A stretch of DNA of 64,000 bases from Brienomyrus brachyistius (Eukaryota > Chordata > Actinopteri > Osteoglossiformes > Mormyridae), in contig NW_026042449.1 in assembly GCF_023856365.1 (NCBI RefSeq), positions 62,001 through 126,000 of the forward strand, written 5' to 3'. The notes below the pieces were generated by a model. The model saw only the letters and a program-made list of their open reading frames with translations, was not told the DNA's origin and did not search any database. A program made the position numbers and the translations under genes. Positions 57,980 through 64,000 of the stretch are shown in pieces. How positions within the stretch are numbered: the stretch's first letter is position 1; each line of letters starts with the position of its first letter.

Positions 57980-60163
57980 ACACGATATGCTAATATGCTA
58001 ATATGCTAATATGCTATGCTAATATGCTAATATGCTAATACGCTAACACGCTATGCTAATATGCTAATATGCTAATATGCTATGCTAATATACTAATTTG
58101 CTATGCTAATATACTAATATGCTAATATGCTAATATGCTAATATACTATGCTAATATACTATGCTAATATACTATGCTAATATGCTAATATGCTAATATG
58201 CTATGCTAATATGCTATGCTAATATGCTAATATGCTAATATGCTAATACACTAACACGCTATGCTAATATGTTAATATGCTAATATGCTATGCTAATATG
58301 CTAATATGCTAATATGTTAATATGCTAATATGCTAATATGCTAATATGCTAATATGCTAATATGCTAATATGCTAATATGCTAATACGCTAACATGCTAA
58401 CACGCTATGCTAATATGCTAATATGCTAATATGCTAATATGCTAATATGCTAATATGCTATGCTAATATGCTAATATGCTAATACGCTAATACGCTATGC
58501 TAATATGCTAATATGCTAATATGCTAATATGCTAATATGCTAATATGCTATGCTAATATGCTAATATGCTAATATAATAATATGCTAATATGCTAATATG
58601 CTATGCTAATATGCTAATATGCTAATATGCTAATATGCTAATACGCTAACTCGCTATGCTATGCTAATATGCTAATATGCTAATATGCTATGCTAATATG
58701 CTAATATGCTAATATGTTAATATGCTAATATGTTAATATGCTAATACGCTAATATGCTATGCTAATATGCTAATATGCTAATATGCTAATATGCTATGCT
58801 AATATGCTAATATGTTAATATGCTAATATGCTATGCTAATATGTTAATATGCTAATATGCTAATATGCTATGTTAATACGCTAATATGCTAATATGCTAA
58901 TATGCTAATATGCTAATATGCTAATATGCTAATATGCTAACATGCTATGCTAATATGCTAATATGCTAATATGCTAATATGCTAATATGCTATGCTAATA
59001 TGCTAATATGCTAATATGCTAATATGCTAATATGCTATGCTAATATGCTAATATACTAATATGCTAATATGCTATGCTAATATGCTATGCTAATATGCTA
59101 TGCTAATACGCTAACACGCTATGCTAATATGCTAATATGCTAATATGCTATGCTAATATGCTAATATGCTATGTTAATATGCTAATATGCTATGCTAATA
59201 TGCTAATATGCTAATATGCTAATATGCTAATATGCTAATATGATATGCTAATATGCTATGCTAATATGCTATGCTAATACGCTAACACGCTATGCTAATA
59301 TGCTAATATGCTATGCTAATATGCTAATATGCTAATATGCTATGCTAATATGCTAATACGCTATCACGCTATGCTAATATGCTAATATGCTAATATGCTA
59401 TGCTAATATGCTAATATGCTAATATGCTATGCTAATATGCTTATATGCTAATATGCTAATATGCTATGCTAATATGCTAATATGCTAATACGCTAATATG
59501 CTAATATGCTATGCTAATATGCTAATATGCTAATACGCTAACACGCTATGCTAATATGCTAATATGCTATGCTAATATGCTATGCTAATATGCTATGCTA
59601 ATACGCTAACACGCTATGCTAATATGCTAATATGCTAATATATTAATATGCTAATATGCTAATATGCTAATATGCTATGCTAATATGCTAATATGCTAAT
59701 ATGCTAATATGCTAATATGCTATGTTAATATGCTAATATGCTAATATGCTAATATGCTAATATGCTATGCTAATATGCTAATATGCTAATATGCTAATAT
59801 GCTAATACGCTAACACGCTATGCTAATATGCTATGTTATGCTAATATGCTAATATACTAATATGCTAATTTGTTAATATGCTAATATGCTATGCTAATAT
59901 GCTAATATGCTAATATGCTAATATGCTAATATGCTAATATGCTAATATGCTATGCTAATATGCTAATATGCTAATACGCTAACACGCTAACATGCTATGC
60001 TAATATGCTAATATGCTAATATGCTAATATGCTATGCTAATATGCTAATATGCTAATATGCTAATATGCTATGCTAATATGCTAATATGTTAATATGCTA
60101 ATATGCTATGCTAATATGCTAATATACTAATATGCTAATATGCTATGCTAATACGCTATGCTA
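57980..60163 (+). repeat. F repeat 7 (full length, 2184 bp)
   Basis: Contains ATTTGCTATGC (about 58,097), triple TACTATG (58,145-58,177), AATACACTAACACG (about 58,245), ATAATAATATG (58,574), AACTCGC (about 58,648), GCTATCACGC (about 59,360), ATATATTAATATG (about 59,639) and CGCTAACACGCTAACATGC (about 59,977). Its landmark spacing matches repeat 8 closely (ATAATAATATG lies 594 bp after the anchor in both). Confidence 0.85.
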
Positions 60164-62326
60164 ACACGATATGCTAATATGCTAATATGCTAATATGCTA
60201 TGCTAATATGCTAATATGCTAATACGCTAACACGCTATGCTAATATGCTAATATGCTAATATGCTAATATGCTATGCTAATATACTAATTTGCTATGCTA
60301 ATATACTAATATGCTAATATGCTAATATGCTAATATACTATGCTAATATACTATGCTAATATACTATGCTAATATGCTAATATGCTAATATGCTATGCTA
60401 ATATGCTATGCTAATATGCTAATATGCTAATATGCTAATACACTAACACGCTATGCTAATATGTTAATATGCTAATATGCTATGCTAATATGCTAATATG
60501 CTAATATGTTAATATGCTAATATGCTAATATGCTAATATGCTAATATGCTAATATGCTAATATGCTAATATGCTAATACGCTAACATGCTAACACGCTAT
60601 GCTAATATGCTAATATGCTAATATGCTAATATGCTAATATGCTATGCTAATATGCTAATATGCTAATACGCTAATACGCTATGCTAATATGCTAATATGC
60701 TAATATGCTAATATGCTAATATGCTAATATGCTATGCTAATATGCTAATATGCTAATATAATAATATGCTAATATGCTAATATGCTATGCTAATATGCTA
60801 ATATGCTAATATGCTAATATGCTAATACGCTAACTCGCTATGCTATGCTAATATGCTAATATGCTAATATGCTATGCTAATATGCTAATATGCTAATATG
60901 TTAATATGCTAATATGTTAATATGCTAATACGCTAATATGCTATGCTAATATGCTAATATGCTAATATGCTAATATGCTATGCTAATATGCTAATATGTT
61001 AATATGCTAATATGCTATGCTAATATGTTAATATGCTAATATGCTAATATGCTATGTTAATACGCTAATATGCTAATATGCTAATATGCTAATATGCTAA
61101 TATGCTAACATGCTATGCTAATATGCTAATATGCTAATATGCTAATATGCTAATATGCTATGCTAATATGCTAATATGCTAATATGCTAATATGCTAATA
61201 TGCTATGCTAATATGCTAATATACTAATATGCTAATATGCTATGCTAATATGCTATGCTAATATGCTATGCTAATACGCTAACACGCTATGCTAATATGC
61301 TAATATGCTAATATGCTATGCTAATATGCTAATATGCTATGTTAATATGCTAATATGCTATGCTAATATGCTAATATGCTAATATGCTAATATGCTAATA
61401 TGATATGCTAATATGCTATGCTAATATGCTATGCTAATACGCTAACACGCTATGCTAATATGCTAATATGCTATGCTAATATGCTAATATGCTAATATGC
61501 TATGCTAATATGCTAATACGCTATCACGCTATGCTAATATGCTAATATGCTAATATGCTATGCTAATATGCTAATATGCTAATATGCTATGCTAATATGC
61601 TTATATGCTAATATGCTAATATGCTATGCTAATATGCTAATATGCTAATACGCTAATATGCTAATATGCTATGCTAATATGCTAATATGCTAATACGCTA
61701 ACACGCTATGCTAATATGCTAATATGCTAATATGCTATGCTAATATGCTATGCTAATATGCTATGCTAATACGCTAACACGCTATGCTAATATGCTAATA
61801 TGCTAATATATTAATATGCTAATATGCTAATATGCTAATATGCTATGCTAATATGCTAATATGCTAATATGCTAATATGCTAATATGCTATGTTAATATG
61901 CTAATATGCTAATATGCTAATATGCTAATATGCTATGCTAATATGCTAATATGCTAATATGCTAATATGCTAATACGCTAACACGCTATGCTAATATGCT
62001 AATATGTTATGCTAATATGCTAATATACTAATATGCTAATTTGCTAATATGCTAATATGCTATGCTAATATGCTAATATGCTAATATGCTAATATGCTAA
62101 TATGCTAATATGCTATGCTAATATGCTAATATGCTAATACGCTAACACGCTAACATGCTATGCTAATATGCTAATATGCTAATATGCTAATATGCTATGC
62201 TAATATGCTAATATGCTAATATGCTAATATGCTATGCTAATATGCTAATATGTTAATATGCTAATATGCTATGCTAATATGCTAATATACTAATATGCTA
62301 ATATGCTATGCTAATACGCTATGCTA
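60164..62326 (+). repeat. F repeat 8 (full length, 2163 bp)
   Basis: Contains ATAATAATATG (60,758), AACTCGC (about 60,833), GCTATCACGC (about 61,520), ATATATTAATATG (about 61,805) and CGCTAACACGCTAACATGC (about 62,139). It differs from repeat 7 by gains and losses of whole units. Confidence 0.85.
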
Positions 62327-63884
62327 ACACGATATGCTAATATGCTAATATGCTAATATGCTATGCTAATATGCTAATATGCTAATACGCTAACACGCTA
62401 TGCTAATATGCTAATATGCTAATATGCTAATATGCTATGCTAATATACTAATTTGCTATGCTAATATACTAATATGCTAATATGCTAATATGCTAATATA
62501 CTATGCTAATATACTATGCTAATATACTATGCTAATATGCTAATATGCTAATATGCTATGCTAATATGCTATGCTAATATGCTAATATGCTAATATGCTA
62601 ATACACTAACACGCTATGCTAATATGTTAATATGCTAATATGCTATGCTAATATGCTAATATGTTAATATGCTAATATGCTATGCTAATATGCTAATATG
62701 CTAATATGCTAATATGCTAATATGCTAATATGCTAATATGCTAATACGCTAACATGCTAACACGCTATGCTAATATGCTAATATGCTAATATGCTAATAT
62801 GCTAATATGCTATGCTAATATGCTAATATGCTAATACGCTAATACGCTATGCTAATATGCTAATATGCTAATATGCTAATATGCTAATATGCTAATATGC
62901 TAATATGCTATGCTAATATGCTAATATGCTAATATGCTAATATGCTAATATGATATGCTAATATGCTATGCTAATATGCTATGCTAATACGCTAACACGC
63001 TATGCTAATATGCTAATATGCTATGCTAATATGCTAATATGCTAATATGCTATGCTAATATGCTAATACGCTATCACGCTATGCTAATATGCTAATATGC
63101 TAATATGCTATGCTAATATGCTAATATGCTAATATGCTATGCTAATATGCTTATATGCTAATATGCTAATATGCTATGCTAATATGCTAATATGCTAATA
63201 CGCTAATATGCTAATATGCTATGCTAATATGCTAATATGCTAATACGCTAACACGCTATGCTAATATGCTAATATGCTAATATGCTATGCTAATATGCTA
63301 TGCTAATATGCTATGCTAATACGCTAACACGCTATGCTAATATGCTAATATGCTAATATATTAATATGCTAATATGCTAATATGCTAATATGCTAATATG
63401 CTATGCTAATATGCTAATATGCTAATATGCTAATATGCTAATATGCTATGTTAATATGCTAATATGCTAATATGCTAATATGCTAATATGCTATGCTAAT
63501 ATGCTAATATGCTAATATGCTAATATGCTAATACGCTAACACGCTATGCTAATATGCTAATATGTTATGCTAATATGCTAATATACTAATATGCTAATTT
63601 GCTAATATGCTAATATGCTATGCTAATATGCTAATATGCTAATATGCTAATGTGCTAATATGCTAATATGCTATGCTAATATGCTAATATGCTAATACGC
63701 TAACACGCTAACATGCTATGCTAATATGCTAATATGCTAATATGCTAATATGCTATGCTAATATGCTAATATGCTAATATGCTAATATGCTATGCTAATA
63801 TGCTAATATGTTAATATGCTAATATGCTATGCTAATATGCTAATATACTAATATGCTAATATGCTATGCTAATACGCTATGCTA
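62327..63884 (+). repeat. F repeat 9 (short form, 1558 bp, different deletion)
   Basis: The front part is intact through AATACACTAACACG (about 62,601) and AATACGCTAATACGC (about 62,832), but ATAATAATATG and AACTCGC are absent. The sequence passes directly to TGATATGC (about 62,950) and GCTATCACGC (about 63,070). The deleted part differs from that of repeat 2, so at least two independent deletion events produced short forms of similar size. Confidence 0.82.
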
Positions 63885-64000
63885 ACACGATATGCTAATA
63901 TGCTAATATGCTAATATGCTATGCTAATATGCTAATATGCTAATACGCTAACACGCTATGCTAATATGCTAATATGCTAATATGCTAATATGCTATGCTA
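63885..64000 (+). repeat. F repeat 10 (cut by window end)
   Basis: Begins with ACACGATATG at 63,885 and runs into ordinary units at the window end. The array evidently continues to the right. Confidence 0.85.

Larger units (their letters stand above)
1..64000 (+). repeat. 64 kb satellite array of 8-bp TGCTAATA and 5-bp TGCTA units
   Basis: The complete window is a head-to-tail array in one orientation. The basic unit is TGCTAATA, and a shorter TGCTA unit is inserted after every one to nine long units, giving composite monomers of 8n+5 bp (13, 21, 29, 37, 45, 53 bp and so on). By length this is roughly 8,000-9,000 units. The long unit is 25% GC and the short one 40%. Common variants are CGCTAATA, CGCTAACA, TGTTAATA, TACTAATA, TGCTAATT and TGCTAACA. 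No stretch of non-satellite DNA is visible, and both window ends lie inside the array. Such arrays are typical of eukaryotic heterochromatin; the host species and chromosomal position cannot be read from this sequence. I see no ORF of note on either strand. Confidence 0.97.
46120..64000 (+). repeat. F family: ~2.16 kb higher-order repeat array
   Basis: From about 46.1 kb to the window end, a set of landmarks repeats with far greater regularity than on the left. These are ACTAATATGCTAATTTGC, ACACGATATG, ATTTGCTATGCTAATATAC, triple TACTATG, AATACACTAACACG, AATACGCTAACATGC, ATAATAATATG, GCTAACTCGCTATG, GCTATCACGC and ATATATTAATATG. Full periods measured between ACACGATATG anchors are 2152, 2149, 2184 and 2163 bp; shortened forms are 1539 and 1558 bp. 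The front part derives from the E1 module; the ATAATAATATG, AACTCG and TATCACG landmarks are not seen before 47 kb. Confidence 0.88.

Noticed and set aside
1..64000. Telomere repeat array
   Set aside because: The unit is 8 bp and near the length of telomeric repeats, but neither strand has the G-runs typical of telomerase-made repeats, and the 5-bp form with kilobase-scale higher-order structure is unlike telomeres.
1..64000. CRISPR array or plasmid iterons
   Set aside because: There are no spacers of unique sequence, repeats are far too short for CRISPR, and thousands of units exceed any iteron cluster.
1..64000. Protein-coding repeat gene
   Set aside because: TAA occurs in every long unit on the plus strand and TAG in every unit on the minus strand. 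Because 8 and 5 are both 2 modulo 3, every frame is soon stopped.
1..64000. Branch-point sequences (TGCTAAT, TACTAAC) implying introns
   Set aside because: The match follows from the repeat unit itself. I see no polypyrimidine tract, no exon and no gene to splice.
1..64000. TATA-box promoters in the TAATAT steps
   Set aside because: AT-rich steps recur every 8 bp and do not form a specific TATA box with any downstream transcription unit.
1..64000. Nucleosome phasing by the 21-bp composite (two helical turns)
   Set aside because: 8+8+5 equals 21 bp, but composites vary from 13 to over 60 bp, so no sustained 10.5-bp periodicity is evident by eye.
1..64000. Assignment to a named species or centromere
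   Set aside because: I do not recognise the unit from any satellite I can name with confidence, and HOR structure alone does not prove centromere function.
1..64000. CENP-B box
   Set aside because: No sequence resembling the GC-containing CENP-B box consensus is visible; GC-rich cores are absent from this array.
1..64000. Purely artificial or low-complexity assembly artefact
   Set aside because: Rare variants recur in conserved order over kilobases with unit-sized length changes, which indicates real inherited structure, although some local indel clusters may be consensus errors.

Overview
The whole 64 kb window is one uninterrupted, AT-rich satellite DNA array. Every part of it can be read as a string of two related units in the same orientation: an 8-bp unit TGCTAATA (A) and a 5-bp unit TGCTA (B), which is A without its last three bases. 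Runs of about one to nine A units end in one B unit and the pattern starts again. I see no gene, RNA gene, transposon, CRISPR array or other unique DNA. The array continues past both ends of the window. A simple-unit array of this size, with layered higher-order repeats, points to a eukaryotic nuclear genome in a long-read assembly, most likely constitutive heterochromatin (pericentromeric, subtelomeric or sex-chromosome). I do not recognise the satellite and cannot name the species.

The array is not random. Rare variant units act as landmarks that recur in the same order and show nested higher-order repeats (HORs). From left to right: (1) 1-1740, a segment whose first ~470 bp recurs 1261 bp downstream. 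(2) 1740-4400, a C module and a D module (landmarks ATTCTAATA..CGTTATAC..GCTTAAATGC, then TTAATTAGC..TTAATTCTCT..AAATATGGTAAT). (3) 5320-9480, a ~2.3 kb segment present twice in tandem. (4) 9560-12300, a ~1.9 kb tandem duplication holding the E1 module (GCTAATGTTA..ACACGATATG..AATACACTAACACG). (5) 11.48-28.4 kb, a superblock of about 9 kb present twice, with homologous landmarks offset 8.2-9.4 kb. (6) 29.99-39.63 kb, three further C/D composites. (7) 40.5-42.4 kb, a rearranged copy of the 5.3-7.1 kb segment. (8) 42.45-46.1 kb, a third partial copy of the ~9 kb superblock, including at least 585 bp identical to 11.64-12.23 kb. (9) 46.1-64 kb, a more homogeneous HOR family (F) of about 2.15-2.19 kb with ~1.54 kb and ~1.56 kb deletion forms, built on the E1 module.

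The units do not work together as genes. The visible biology is satellite evolution: unit-length alternation, segment duplication, unequal exchange and local homogenisation, strongest at the right end. Two properties could matter functionally. Each A unit preceded by AT contains ATGCTAAT, one base from the POU/octamer motif ATGCAAAT, and some units are exact octamers. CpG dinucleotides are concentrated in a recurrent composite variant (AATACGCTAACACGCTATG) tied to the 5-bp unit. Clusters of single-base indels at several places may mark weaker assembly consensus. All periods and landmark positions were read by eye from the sequence and may be a few bases off; copy boundaries are approximate.
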